From Odiellus spinosus (Eukaryota; Arthropoda; Arachnida; Opiliones; Phalangiidae), in assembly GCA_963920705.1 (NCBI GenBank), contig OY987232.1, positions 5,769,200 through 5,833,199 on the forward strand: 64,000 bases of DNA. The letters are read 5' to 3'. Below, one piece after another: positions 46,523 to 55,919 of this stretch. A program made the translations under genes and the position numbers. How positions within the stretch are numbered: position 1 is the first letter of the stretch; every line of letters starts with the position of its first letter. The notes below the pieces were generated by a model, which was not told the DNA's origin, did not search any database, and worked only from the letters and a program-made list of their open reading frames with translations.

Positions 46523-47623
46523 ATGGCTGAAATTGATTTGTACAGTTTTGAGGATTACCTTGAAATGTTTTTCATTTACGGAGAGTGTCAGAGAAACGCA
46601 AGGTTAGCTGATAGGACGTTTGCAGAAAGGTTTCCGAACCGGCCACATCCGGGGCATCAAGTAATTTTAAACGCAATAACCCGATTTCTTGAAAGAGGCA
46701 CGGTGATTCGACGTAATGCACCAGTGCGACATCAACATCATCCGCCAGTTGTACAAGGAGGTGGACACGGGGCGGGCAGACGAAACGAAGTAGTAAGGCG
46801 TATCGTAGAAAACCCCCACACCAGTTCACGGGCAATCGGAGCGGAATTAAATTGTTCTCATACAACGGTCTTAAAAATTCTTCGTGGTGAAGGATTTCAC
46901 CCCTACAAAATTCATCTTCACCAACATCTTAAACCACAAGACTTTGGACCACGCGTAGAGTTTTGCCGATGGGTATTGGACCAAATTGAAGTTGATGGAA
47001 ATTTCCTAAACCACGTACTTACGAGTGATGAGTGAACGTTTTACCGGGACGGTACAGTTAACCGCCACAACATGCACTACTGGTCGAGGGAAAATCCCCA
47101 TTGGCTAAGGGCGAATCATCACCAAGAAAACTGGAGGATAAACGTTTGGTGTGGATTGTTAGGTTATCGGGTATTTGGACCTGTTTTTCTCGAAGAACAT
47201 CTAAACGGAGATCATTACGTTGATCTCTTAAATACCGTAGTGTCCGATGCCCTAGATGATCTTCCCTTAGCAGAACGAAGACGAATCTGGTACCAGCACG
47301 ATGGTGCACCACCGCATTTTCCACGTGTTTCTGGAGATTGGCTAGACGCGGAATTCGGTCCCCAATGGATAGGTCGTGGTGGTCCAGTCGCTTGGCCACC
47401 TCGTTCGCCAGATTTAACGCCGGTGGATTTTTTCTTTTGGGGGTATGTACAAAGCCTTGTGTACGCCACTGAGCCACCAACACTTGATAGCCTTCGAGAC
47501 CGAATTCAGCAAGCGGCTGCTCTCGTTTCTCCCGAGATGTTAACTCGCGAAAGAGAAAACTGGCAATTACGTTGTCGGCAATGTGTCAATGTCGACGGAA
47601 GACATTTTGAACATTTAATGTAA
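46523..47623 (+). pseudogene. Tc1/mariner-superfamily transposase, near full length with one stop
   Basis: 366 codons with one in-frame TGA (47033-47035) directly after the first catalytic Asp-Glu (LTSDE). The N-terminus is a DUF4817-type helix-turn-helix (YLEMFFIYGECQRNARLADR) with a second HTH near residue 100 (SSRAIGAELNCSHTTVLKIL). Catalytic blocks are TSDE, QHDGAPPHF and SPDLTPVDFF, with 41 residues between the second and third Asp. That spacing suggests a DD41D type. It would cut and paste its own element at TA sites. Confidence 0.85.
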
Positions 47624-47928
47624 TGCTCTGTTATTAAATTTGAAGAGTTTAATGTTTAAATTTGGAAATGTTTGATTGACTTCAATTTGGGCTATTTGGT
47701 TTCCGCAAGTGACATCTTTTCTTTCCTAATAAAATTAAGTTAAATCCGTCATTGATTTCACTTATGCATTTCATTTCTCTACATTAAAACTGAAACCTTT
47801 GATTATTAAGTGGAACTGAAGTGAACTGATCCCAATAGCGCCTGTAAATCCCTTAACATTTCACTGAATAACAACAATGCGTAAGGGGAAGTATCTCGAC
47901 TGGACGCCGGCGAAGATTTCCACCCTGT

Positions 47929-48396
47929 ATGAATACCGAAGATTTACAACGCTTTTTGCAATGCGATCCCCGTACTAGACCATTTTTTTATCGGGGTTTC
48001 TACCCAAGAAACCAGATTTTACGCCCTTTTGTTTCGTCATCAACTCGCAACCTTCGACTGAAAGTGGATTGCATTGGATGGGCGTCTACGTGGATAAAAA
48101 TGATGACGGCATTTTCTTTTTGTTCTTACGGGAAAGAACCGGATTTTTACGGATTAGCTTTGTCGAGATACGCCTCAAACTGGAAACACAATCTTACACA
48201 ACTGCAGCCAACCAAATCTTTCTCCTGCGGCGGACACGTCATTTTTGTTCTGACAAACCTGTGCTCCGGAATTTCTTTCGAAGATATCCTTCAAGATATG
48301 TACAACAAGAATGACAAAACGTACAACGACGCTATAATTATGTTAAATATGCTTATACATTTATGGAATCATAATAATCAATCTTGTCTTGAATAA
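47929..48396 (+). pseudogene. Adenovirus-type (adenain-like) cysteine protease, frameshifted
   Basis: The catalytic His block (HWMGVYVDKNDDGIFF, about 48072-48119) is in one frame. The following SYGKEPDFYG and the Cys block (SFSCGGHVIFVLTNLC, about 48217-48264) are in another, so one indel separates them near 48115. The sequence before the His block is in the second frame, implying another shift. Adenain-like proteases mature capsid precursors and are a Polinton hallmark. The gene starts just after the mariner palindrome. Confidence 0.8.
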
Positions 48397-48407
48397 AAAA
48401 CATTTTA

Positions 48408-48797
48408 TTACTTTTTTATACGTTTATGGCAATAATTACAAAAACCACCGTAACCCGCGTCTAAAACAGAAGTTAAGACAAACAAGGCTGAATAATACAG
48501 CATTTTTACTTTTTTAAGCTTAAATGATAATAGGGCTTTTACAAGAAAAATAATAAAGTGCAAAGAATTACACCAAATAAAAAAATATGCTCGACGAAAC
48601 TGCGAATCGTGAAAATAAAGACGGACTAATCCCGGACATTCGCAACAGATTGAATTCCTATGCTTAAACTTGGTATATAAAAGGCAAAGTAACAAAATGG
48701 GTAAAAATAAAATTAACCAAAACGTAATGTTCAAAAATATTACTATGCATAAAACCAGTTTAGCAATTTTTTTCGCGATAGAATAAATCTTTGTCAA
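48408..48797 (-). CDS. Small membrane protein with cysteine motifs
   Basis: 129 codons, convergent with the protease gene. Two or three hydrophobic segments (LVLCIVIFLNITFWLILFLP, then about FFIWCNSLHFIIFLV and YYSALFVLTSVL), a central CCECPG and a C-terminal CNYCHKRIKK. It is the last gene of the minus-strand cluster. No family recognised; a virion membrane role would be a guess. Confidence 0.5.
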   Translation of the reverse strand: MTKIYSIAKKIAKLVLCIVIFLNITFWLILFLPILLLCLLYTKFKHRNSICCECPGLVRLYFHDSQFRRAYFFIWCNSLHFIIFLVKALLSFKLKKVKMLYYSALFVLTSVLDAGYGGFCNYCHKRIKK

Positions 48798-48836
48798 TTA
48801 CTCCCAAAGTAATGTTCCTTTACCCGATTGTTTAGT

Positions 48837-49505
48837 CTATTTGGGAATTTTTCTCATAGTCATTCGGGGTGGCACATCCTCATCATCGGCAATATCAGTA
48901 GCATCTTTCAAAGTAAGCGTACGACGGGCGTACCTTTGATGCTCTCGTTTCTCTTCTCGATTTTTCGCCAATAGTTTTTTGGCCACGCTGCTCGTGCTAC
49001 GCTTCGGAGGCAGGTGAGCAACTTGTAGCGTAGGTAAAGAGGACGCCGCTTGCGAAGTCAACAGATTCGATAGCGCTTGTGACAAAGGCTGGGTCTGATT
49101 GCTTGATGCTCCGGCTGATATCTGAGGTGGAGGGGTAGGAGTCCGTGATATAGAAGCGAGCGGTGTAGACGTACCAGTTGACGACAACGCTAAGGCGGGA
49201 GAAGTTGTAAAACTTGGAAACCAGCTTGGTGTAGGTGTAATTTGCGTCGGTCCGGTCAATGGTGGCGCTGGTGTTGATATTGGTGCCGTCAGACTGGCTG
49301 GAAAGTTCTGCACGTTGACGGAGGGAGGTTCTATTAAACTTTTCATGGTCAAAAATTGTTGTAGAGTCGTCAAATAGTGTCGAAGTTTGTTTTCGGGTGA
49401 CATGTTCATTTTTAAAATCCTCTTTATTTCACGATCAAGAGCTGAGGCTTCTTTACCCGCTTCCGAGGAAAGAGCCGTTTCTGGTAACAAAACCATTCGC
49501 TTCAT
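48837..49505 (-). CDS. Pro/Ser/Thr-rich Polinton structural-type protein
   Basis: 222 codons. The N-terminal part (RMVLLPETALSSEAGKEASA, then PENKLRHYLTTLQQFL) is helical and resembles the N-terminus of a protein commonly seen next to the pVI-like gene in Polintons. The middle third is a low-complexity PTP/STP stretch and the end is basic. Its start codon overlaps the stop of the upstream gene by four bases. Its role in the family is not established, and I only infer association with the virion. Confidence 0.55.
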   Translation of the reverse strand: MKRMVLLPETALSSEAGKEASALDREIKRILKMNMSPENKLRHYLTTLQQFLTMKSLIEPPSVNVQNFPASLTAPISTPAPPLTGPTQITPTPSWFPSFTTSPALALSSTGTSTPLASISRTPTPPPQISAGASSNQTQPLSQALSNLLTSQAASSLPTLQVAHLPPKRSTSSVAKKLLAKNREEKREHQRYARRTLTLKDATDIADDEDVPPRMTMRKIPK

Positions 49506-49969
49506 CGTACCAGAGAAGAAATGGTTGAAATCAGGGTCGGTACCAGAGCACCGATTAAACCAGGCAACAGACCTCCAGCTTGTTTTATATACAATTTCCG
49601 ATTCGTTTTGGTGGTCCCCCGTTTACTGCCTAATTGACGGACAAGACCTCGGTGCTGTTTTAGGTACAACCGGGCTTCCTCAGGTATCTCAATGTTACCG
49701 CGTAACAAGTTAAAAAACGTTTTGTTGATTGATTTAATTTGAGGGGCCTTGGCTCTTTTCAAAAACTGCTCTAGTTTTCCACCTCCTTTTTGACTAACGT
49801 TGACCAACCTCCGTAAGAAAGGCAAGTGTTTCTTTAGGGGATGCCGTTGTCTGGTAAATCTGGTTTGGGTCCGTAAGGCCCTCTGAGCGTTCCGTAATAA
49901 AACTTTTTTCAGTAATGATATTGGTTTTCGCTTGCTCCGCAAACGTCTTGAGGAACGTTTTCTCAACAT
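49502..49969 (-). CDS. Basic protein with hydrophobic C-terminus (pVI-like, tentative)
   Basis: 155 codons. The N-terminal 60 residues are very basic (MLRKRSSRRLRSKRKPISLL). The C-terminus is glycine-bearing and amphipathic (QAGGLLPGLIGALVPTLIST). A basic body with a membrane-active helix is the pattern of adenovirus pVI-like proteins suggested in Polintons, which help virions cross membranes. The family assignment is inferred from composition and position between ATPase and the Pro-rich gene. Confidence 0.5.
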   Translation of the reverse strand: MLRKRSSRRLRSKRKPISLLKKVLLRNAQRALRTQTRFTRQRHPLKKHLPFLRRLVNVSQKGGGKLEQFLKRAKAPQIKSINKTFFNLLRGNIEIPEEARLYLKQHRGLVRQLGSKRGTTKTNRKLYIKQAGGLLPGLIGALVPTLISTISSLVR

Positions 49970-50183
49970 GTTCTTTTAAAGTCAAGATCCGTAATAACAC
50001 TTTTATTGAAGAAACAAGTTTATTTATTTGTAATTGCAAACAATGATCATATTACCTTCGTGAGGGAATAAGTTACTTCTTAAACGTAACTCGTCAAGCA
50101 TATTTTGTTTTAAATCTATAAACAAGTAAGAAAATGGATTAGCAGCCGTCAATAGATGAAAAGCTTTGGCCACGAGATTTTTG

Positions 50184-50675
50184 TTATGGGGAAATTTGTC
50201 TACTCAAGTAGTTTATTTGACTTCCATCACGAGGATTTTTGAAACATATGATATACGAGGAATTAAGGCTAATTGTTCGGCTTTCTTTTCCTTGCCCAAA
50301 TAGATTTTGAGTTAACAAAGCCACTGACACATTTTTATGGTGCGAGGAAACACAATAGATATTAGCAATGTGCGCGTTATTATAGCAGGTAAAGGCCAAG
50401 TCATCAATAATTAAAAAATTATGCAAATTTTCATCCCAAAAATTGGGATCTTCTGGGGGCAATCCCTCAATAAACTCTAAATTTTTTATTTCTTTCTGGA
50501 TGTCTTTAAATTTTGGTTGGTACTCTTTATAACAGTACACGATCCTATTGGGTGGTGGTTCAATTAAAGTCTCGGCGTTTTTTAAAAGGTTAAATATCCA
50601 GGTGGTTTTACAACACATGGTTGGACCACTCACCAACAGCTACATTGGGGCTTGAAATTTGATTCGACACGACAT
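50184..50675 (-). pseudogene. FtsK/HerA-type genome-packaging ATPase (A32-like), one in-frame stop
   Basis: The frame opens MSCRIKFQAPM and meets TAG at 50640-50642, then continues LLVSGPTMCCKTTW. Walker A is altered: GPTMCCKT has Cys-Cys where Gly-Ser/Ala is usual before Lys. Walker B is FLIIDDLA. The later ALLTQNLFGQGKESRTISLN and SSYIICFKNPRD match the family's sensor/arginine-finger region. A frame end at 50184 (SRQISP) is early, with recognisable sequence perhaps continuing. These ATPases pump the genome into capsids. The stop and altered P-loop suggest loss of function. Confidence 0.82.
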
Positions 50676-50824
50676 TTTTCAAATTTAAGCTCAAAATCTT
50701 TAATTCTCTTTTTAAAACGGAAATGATTGACAAAATTCCAATTGGTCCGATCCTCGACAGGGATATACCAAATAACCGTTATCTCGTCAAAGGTCACCTT
50801 TTTTGTACTCTTTTCCAAGTCCAT
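50630..50824 (-). CDS. PPP1R15/GADD34-core-like small protein (putative PP1 recruiter)
   Basis: 64 codons from a true ATG. It overlaps the BIR gene end by 38 bases and the ATPase start by 46, as expected of a real compact gene. Residues 8-12 read KKVTF, a canonical RVxF docking motif for protein phosphatase 1. After a hydrophobic stretch ending in Trp (ITVIW) comes DRTNWNFVNHFRFKKRI. It resembles the conserved Trp...RF-x-(K/R)RI segment of the PPP1R15 C-terminal core that brings PP1 to eIF2-alpha. Large DNA viruses are known to carry such mimics (for example ICP34.5, DP71L). If correct, it would reverse translational arrest in infected cells. The assignment is by eye on a short protein. Confidence 0.55.
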   Translation of the reverse strand: MDLEKSTKKVTFDEITVIWYIPVEDRTNWNFVNHFRFKKRIKDFELKFEKCRVESNFKPQCSCW

Positions 50825-51212
50825 CTAATACCACCTCGCGTAATGCTTCCACAAACCTCAAAATATGTTTGTTTTTCATCAAAATGGTCAGTTTTTCCAC
50901 AGCTTCCTTGGCCAATTTTTCTTGATGGGCTTCTTCGTACGCTTTCAAATTAGTTTTATCCTGATCGAGTAAAAAGGCGCAAAACGGGGCTTCTCTTTGA
51001 TGTACGCTCAGTGGATATTCATCGCTACTGCTTTCGCTCCAGTCAAATTCATTGTGACAACAGAAACATCTAGTCTTACAACCTTCGTTCAAGTAGAAAA
51101 AACCCGCTTCGGCTAGTTCCGAAGCTAGATACGAGTGGCGTGGCAAATGTTTCGAGGCCGTCAACCAATTGATATTGTTAAAGGTCTCCAATCTTTTACT
51201 TTCACGATACAT
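50787..51212 (-). CDS. Single-BIR (inhibitor-of-apoptosis-like) protein
   Basis: The ATG at 51212 lies one base after the PolB stop (TAAgATG). 141 residues. A BIR domain spans about residues 1-65: ESKRLETFNNINW, LAEAGFFYLNEGCKTRCFCC and HQREAPFCAFL. These give the zinc ligands C-x2-C, His and Cys, with 18 residues between the second Cys and the His (16 is usual). No RING follows; the C-terminal part is helical and charged (EEAHQEKLAKEAVEKLTIL). BIR proteins bind caspases or their activators. Position between polymerase and the PPP1R15-like gene suggests an anti-host-defence cassette. The first part is also present in the derivative at 20.7 kb. Confidence 0.82.
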   Translation of the reverse strand: MYRESKRLETFNNINWLTASKHLPRHSYLASELAEAGFFYLNEGCKTRCFCCHNEFDWSESSSDEYPLSVHQREAPFCAFLLDQDKTNLKAYEEAHQEKLAKEAVEKLTILMKNKHILRFVEALREVVLDGLGKEYKKGDL

Positions 51213-51213
51213 C

Positions 51214-54200
51214 TTATTCGTTCGAATATCCAAAGGGCACTGTCGAATAATCATCTTTGATAATTCTTTTATTAAAGGTGACACCAAAAGTCTTCTTAAA
51301 ATTACCCAGAAAAAGGTTCGCCTGACTCTTGTTGCGCACCACGTTAAAGGGGACCTCCACCGAGTACGTGGTTTCTGGTTTGTCCAAGGCCGCTTTTATC
51401 GAATCAAAATTGATGATTTCTTCATTTTTTCGATTGAGGGAAATGCCTTTCATTTTCGTGACGCTTTTACCGTCGGCTGTTTTGTAGCTATACGATTTGG
51501 GTCCTGAACACACAAATTCAGTGATATAAGTACTCGGAACTTCGTCGGTCCAGTCTCCCATAAATTGACCGAGGGGTGGAAAATTTGTTTCGTCATTGTT
51601 CTTTCGGACAAAAAAAACCGAGTCAGTGTCATAATATAAAATCCTGGTCCCCAACTGTTGCAAAGTTTGAAACAAGACAATGCGACCATAGGAGCTAACG
51701 AAGCAACCAACCACAGGCGAGCCTTTGTAGTACGTCGGACAAAAATCTTTCTTGAACTTGTAAGACAACATACAAACTTCGTCATTGAAAGGTCGCATAT
51801 CGGTCAGTTCGATAGTCGGGTCTGTGACAATGGATATGTATGCTTTGTAGGTTTTGACAAAGACCGTCTTGGGCTTATCGTGGGTCATGCAGTTCCTCCC
51901 CCACAACGAATTCAGTGCTAGCTTAGCCACTTGACGAAGGATGGTGTTGATCGTCACATCCTCAGCTTTAATATCAATGTCTTCCCTCTCCTTGATCGCC
52001 TTCAAATATTCCGATTTTTCGGCTTCCGTTTTCACTTCTCTCGGCCATCCCGAATTTTGAATTTTCAACTTCAAAAAGGTATTGATGTACCCTCCAAAGA
52101 AACCTGGATCCTCCCCTTTAACGTAGCGGAATCTTTCAGCGTAGTGATGAACTTCGAAAATTTCCATTATGACGTATCCAAATTCCACGGCATTGTATAT
52201 TTCAACACTCGTCCAGCAGCCGTCGAAAGCCCTTTCTTGATCATTGTGGGTGCAAGACTCAAGATCGTTTTCCACGCATGTCTTACATAAGGCAAAGAAA
52301 AGTTTACCCCTTGTTCGAAAAGGTAAGGCTGGTATATAGGCGTTTTTTGGTGCCAAAATCTTGCAAGACATTAATCCAAAATAAAAATTTGTTTCGTATT
52401 TAAAATTTTTTTAATTACTTCCGGGTGTAACTTTGGATAGTCACGGTACTTACAGACAAAGGGATAAAGACTCATTATATCGTAGAATAAGATCTTCTCA
52501 TACGGTTGAGCCTTTCGGTTCAAAACGAGACCTTCTGTCCGACCGCCGTATAAAGCGGATTTCGGACCAATTGGCTCGCGAAAAGATAAAGATTTGCAGA
52601 ATGTTTTTAGCTCCTGGTTAGTCTTCAACATTTCTTCCCATTCGCAGCTCCAGATTCGGACGTATTCGGCATTGGGGGCGTCGGCTTTGATGGCGTCATC
52701 CCGATCTAAAGTTCTTTCATACAGTTTTTTGAATGAATCTTGTAACAAAGGATTCCACTGGCTACCCTTTGTATGAAGCGGGCATCCGTGAAAAAAATCC
52801 CCGTCGTATTGAAAAATGATTTCTGGATTAGCGCAATACCCGTCAACCGGAAAACGACCAATTTTCTTTTCACCCCCCAACGATAAGGTGGTTTGTATGT
52901 CGATGTTACGTTTCTCAGCTTCCCAAGCCAACCATTTTAATGCGGCTTGACTTTGATTGACATTGTTTCCATATCCGTTTGCCGGAACAACGCCTAAACT
53001 AAATTCTTCCAGGTACTTGTGCAGAAATATGTTAGTACAGGCCCCGGCAATGGTCAAAGCATTCATATTCATAACGTCGTAAGCGGTTTCTTCCTGGATT
53101 AATCTTCGAAAGGTATCCATTCCTTGTTGTACACCTTGACATCCATGATTGTGTAATACTCCAATTCTTCTCACAAATTATAGACTGGTTGCTTTTTCTT
53201 CTCTTCGTACCACTGGCTAAACTCGGCGTAATCTTTTTCTTTCATGTATTCAGGTTGGAAATAGTCTTTGCTAGGAAGAGGTCCGACGTAATATAGCGTA
53301 TCTTCAGTATGAAAAATATAGGGGAAAAATTCTTTTTTGCTTTCACCCAATGAAAACGTGGCGGGAAACGATCTTAAAGGTGGAGCCACAAAATTAAAGG
53401 AATCCAAGAATTTCATTTTTTGTTGGTTCAGAAAGATGGCCAGCGGCTTGCTACCTTTAAAGACAACATCAGGGGTAATGGACATTTTTAATAAGGCGTT
53501 TAAAATGAAGAAACTATCAAAGCCCATGAAATTGTGAGCGATTAATGTTAGGTTTTCAAAGACTGGAACCGTTTTCTTCATACGTTTCGTGACGTGTTGA
53601 ATATAGGTATCTTTCGTTTGGAAGAGGTACGCCATAAACTGGTCAATGCAGTCAAACCCTCGAAATATACTGTAGGTGTATTCTCCGTCTTCTTCATTTT
53701 CCATGGCGCTAAACAACAGAACTGGGACATGTTCGTTATTTTTGGTCACAGTCTCAGTGTCAAAATAACGATAACGTCTCATTTCGTACTTGGAATCCAA
53801 AGGCATGACGTAACAACGGTTTTTTTCGTGTTTTCTCCGAGAATTTTTACAGGGTCTCGAACATTCGTGATTGTCTTTCAATTCTAATCCACATTTTACG
53901 CATCGTTTAAAATTTTTACACGTGCCGTTAGCTAAATGTAAATTGAAGCAATCTGGACCTCTAAAGTAACGCCCACAGTCGCGACATCTCTGTAACGGAA
54001 TGTTAATTTCCTCGTGGAAAACGTTTAGCGTACGACATCTACTACAATTCACACGCGTCTCGCAATCGTGTTCTTTACTTTGACTATACCGTGTAAAAAT
54101 CTTTAAGCATTTAGGACAATAGGATGACCCACCCTTCAGACAATGATAATCCATCAATATATGCACGTGATCGTTCACAATAACCATAAAAATTTGTTTT

Positions 54201-55045
54201 TCACGCCAGGGACCGCGAAAATAAAATTCATTAATATTTTCTAATCGAATAATGACAATTTCATAGTCGAGCAGAAAGTTTTGGAATTTTTCGATACTTT
54301 TCAAGTTAACGGCCCCTGGATCGATTTTGGCATTATGGTATAACCGTAGAGCTTCTTGTTTCTGTAAATCCTTCGTACTGTCTTTAAGTTCCCTAAAGTA
54401 ATACGTCTGGTCTTTGCTCGGTTTGAAGTCTTTGTTCTTTCTTTTCTCGGCCCGGAGATCGGCTAAAAAGATACCAATAGCCAAAGCGCGACCGAAACAT
54501 AAATGATCATGATTTTCCAAATAAATGTAATTGGGATTGATTTTAATAAACGTATCAAAAGGGACAATATTTCGACGATTCAAACCTTTTTGGAGACCTC
54601 CAACTGGGACGTCACATTGTAATAGAACCAAGTCAAAAGTTAGTGAACTCTCAAGATGAAAATTTTGGTTCGATTGCGCTACTTGACTAATAGCTCGAAT
54701 AACTCTTTCGGCTGTTACGTCATTTATGTTCATAAAGGCCAGGTTAATCGGGCTATCCAATTCATCCGAGCGAATACAGAAACGTACTCGATTGTACCCA
54801 TGGTAGTCCCGTAACAATTCGTACAGTAAAGAGTTTATAATCCTGACAAAAGTTTCGTGAATTTCAGTCAGTTTAATTTGATCCAAATTTTTGAATCGCA
54901 CTTTACCTTCTATCTGCTGACATTTGTATTTCCGCGAGTGTTTAGCTAGAATTTTATCAATAGAATAAAATTGTTTTGGGTTACTTTTTAAACTTAAATC
55001 TAAGGGCTGTTCATCCTGATCGCTGTCCGATTCTTGGCTACTCAT
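51214..55045 (-). pseudogene. Protein-primed DNA polymerase B, three frames (two frameshifts)
   Basis: Frame 1 (53171-55045, 624 residues) has an acidic start with PLDLSLK, a DHLCFGRAL block and repeated CxxC zinc motifs (residues ~320-410). It also has exonuclease motifs FDTET and AHNFMGFDSFF. Frame 2 (52371-53174) has the third exonuclease region (YDVMNMNALTIAG), an endonuclease-like VDGY...YDGDFFHGCP segment and polymerase motif A (YDIMSLYP). Frame 3 (51214-52371) has motif B (LALNSLWGRN), motif C (YYDTDSVFF) and the PKSYSYK lysine motif. Frames shift at about 53172 and 52372. Apart from those two breaks all catalytic residues are present. The family copies linear genomes from a protein primer. 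Confidence 0.93.
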
Positions 55046-55083
55046 GACTCGAAATGTTTTGAAAGTTAAAACGAGGCTCGCTT

Positions 55084-55278
55084 TTAACGGTGATTGGCCA
55101 ATAAAATGTCAACCTCCAAAGTCGATAAACCCCGAAATATACGTAAGAGGGCTTTTTTTAATGATATTTTCTTTCTTTGTTCCAAGACTTCACATATAAA
55201 GGGTCCATATTTTACTTTTATGAGGAAGACCGTAATTCGTTTCGAAGTCGTAATCCGGGTTAGAAATTGAAAAGCCAT
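55084..55278 (-). CDS. Small basic hypothetical protein
   Basis: 64 codons from ATG, MAFQFLTRITTSKRITVFLI, then a Lys/Arg-rich middle. It lies between the accessory gene and PolB, overlapping neither. No family is recognised, and it may be fortuitous. Confidence 0.3.
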   Translation of the reverse strand: MAFQFLTRITTSKRITVFLIKVKYGPFICEVLEQRKKISLKKALLRIFRGLSTLEVDILLANHR

Positions 55279-55282
55279 TGAC

Positions 55283-55720
55283 TTACTTTTTGACCCTTTT
55301 GTTCGCTGGACTGATTTGCTTATTCGGATTTTGCCTCATATCTTTAGCAATTTGGGTGACAATAGAGTTTACCAGTTTACACTCCTTGCTGTTCTCTTGG
55401 GCAAAGAAACGTAGTCTTCGACCATCCGCCATCCAAATTTCATTGGCTGGTAAATTCTTAATCTTGTTGTACTCGTAAATTTGCATATCAATGTAGTAAT
55501 CTCCGACTTGAGCGGGTAAACTTATAGAGTAAGAAGCCGAGTCTTCTTTGACGTCGTATTTTGGAACTAGACCCCCTTGATTTTGAATAGTACTTCCTTC
55601 TTTAACTGTATTAATATGCGAGATTAATTCATCTTTCCAATCCAAATTATCTGAGAGATCAGGTAAAGAATCAAAGAAGTCGGTTACCTTGCGTTTATTC
55701 GATGATCAATTAGCAGCCAT
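55283..55720 (-). pseudogene. TATA-driven accessory gene with a TGA at codon 5
   Basis: An ATG at 55720, 84 bp after a TATATAAAG, opens MAAN, then TGA (55706-55708). The same frame stays open for 140 more codons (SSNKRKVTDFFDSLPDLS to NKRVKK). Basic clusters at both ends look like nuclear localisation signals. The stop codon TAA overlaps a strong donor, AAAAA/GTAAGTC, at 55286/55287, so this could be a 5' exon. No family is recognised. Either the TGA has killed the gene or translation begins downstream. Confidence 0.5.
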
Positions 55721-55803
55721 GAGTTACAGGATCACTTTAAGGCTGTGATGACTTGAAGAGATGAGAGCTGGAAACGTTTGTGAGGTTTGCCTGAATTTTC
55801 CGT

Positions 55804-55812
55804 CTTTATATA
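55804..55812 (-). promoter_or_regulatory. TATA box of the accessory/PolB side
   Basis: TATATAAAG on the minus strand in 'gagtatataaagacgg', 84 bp upstream of the ATG at 55720. Confidence 0.65.
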
Positions 55813-55919
55813 CTCATCTGGGTGTGGTTTTGAAAATCCCTGAGATGGGCGAAGTTCACGATAATCCGTTTAAAATATGGTAATTTGGGCGAAGTTAGAA
55901 TATAAGTAACTATTTCTAA

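Larger units (their letters stand above)
45622..47926. repeat. Palindrome carrying two inverted mariner copies and integrase tail
   Basis: 45622-46390 and 46450-47926 are inverted copies around a centre near 46420. The arms include the mariner sequences and also about 70 bp of the Polinton integrase 3' end ('atacagggtggaaacctt...ttattcagtgaaatg'). The left arm is shorter because its mariner has an internal deletion. Inclusion of host-element DNA in both arms shows that an inverted duplication happened after insertion. Confidence 0.88.

Noticed and set aside
49794-50039. 81-codon minus-strand ORF overlapping the basic pVI-like gene
   Set aside because: It lies mostly in another frame of the basic gene and has no recognisable feature. 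It may be a shadow, though its first part lies outside the gene.
41496-55045. Calling the Polinton an intact, active virus
   Set aside because: MCP, protease, ATPase and PolB each carry frameshifts or stops, so this copy cannot supply its core functions.
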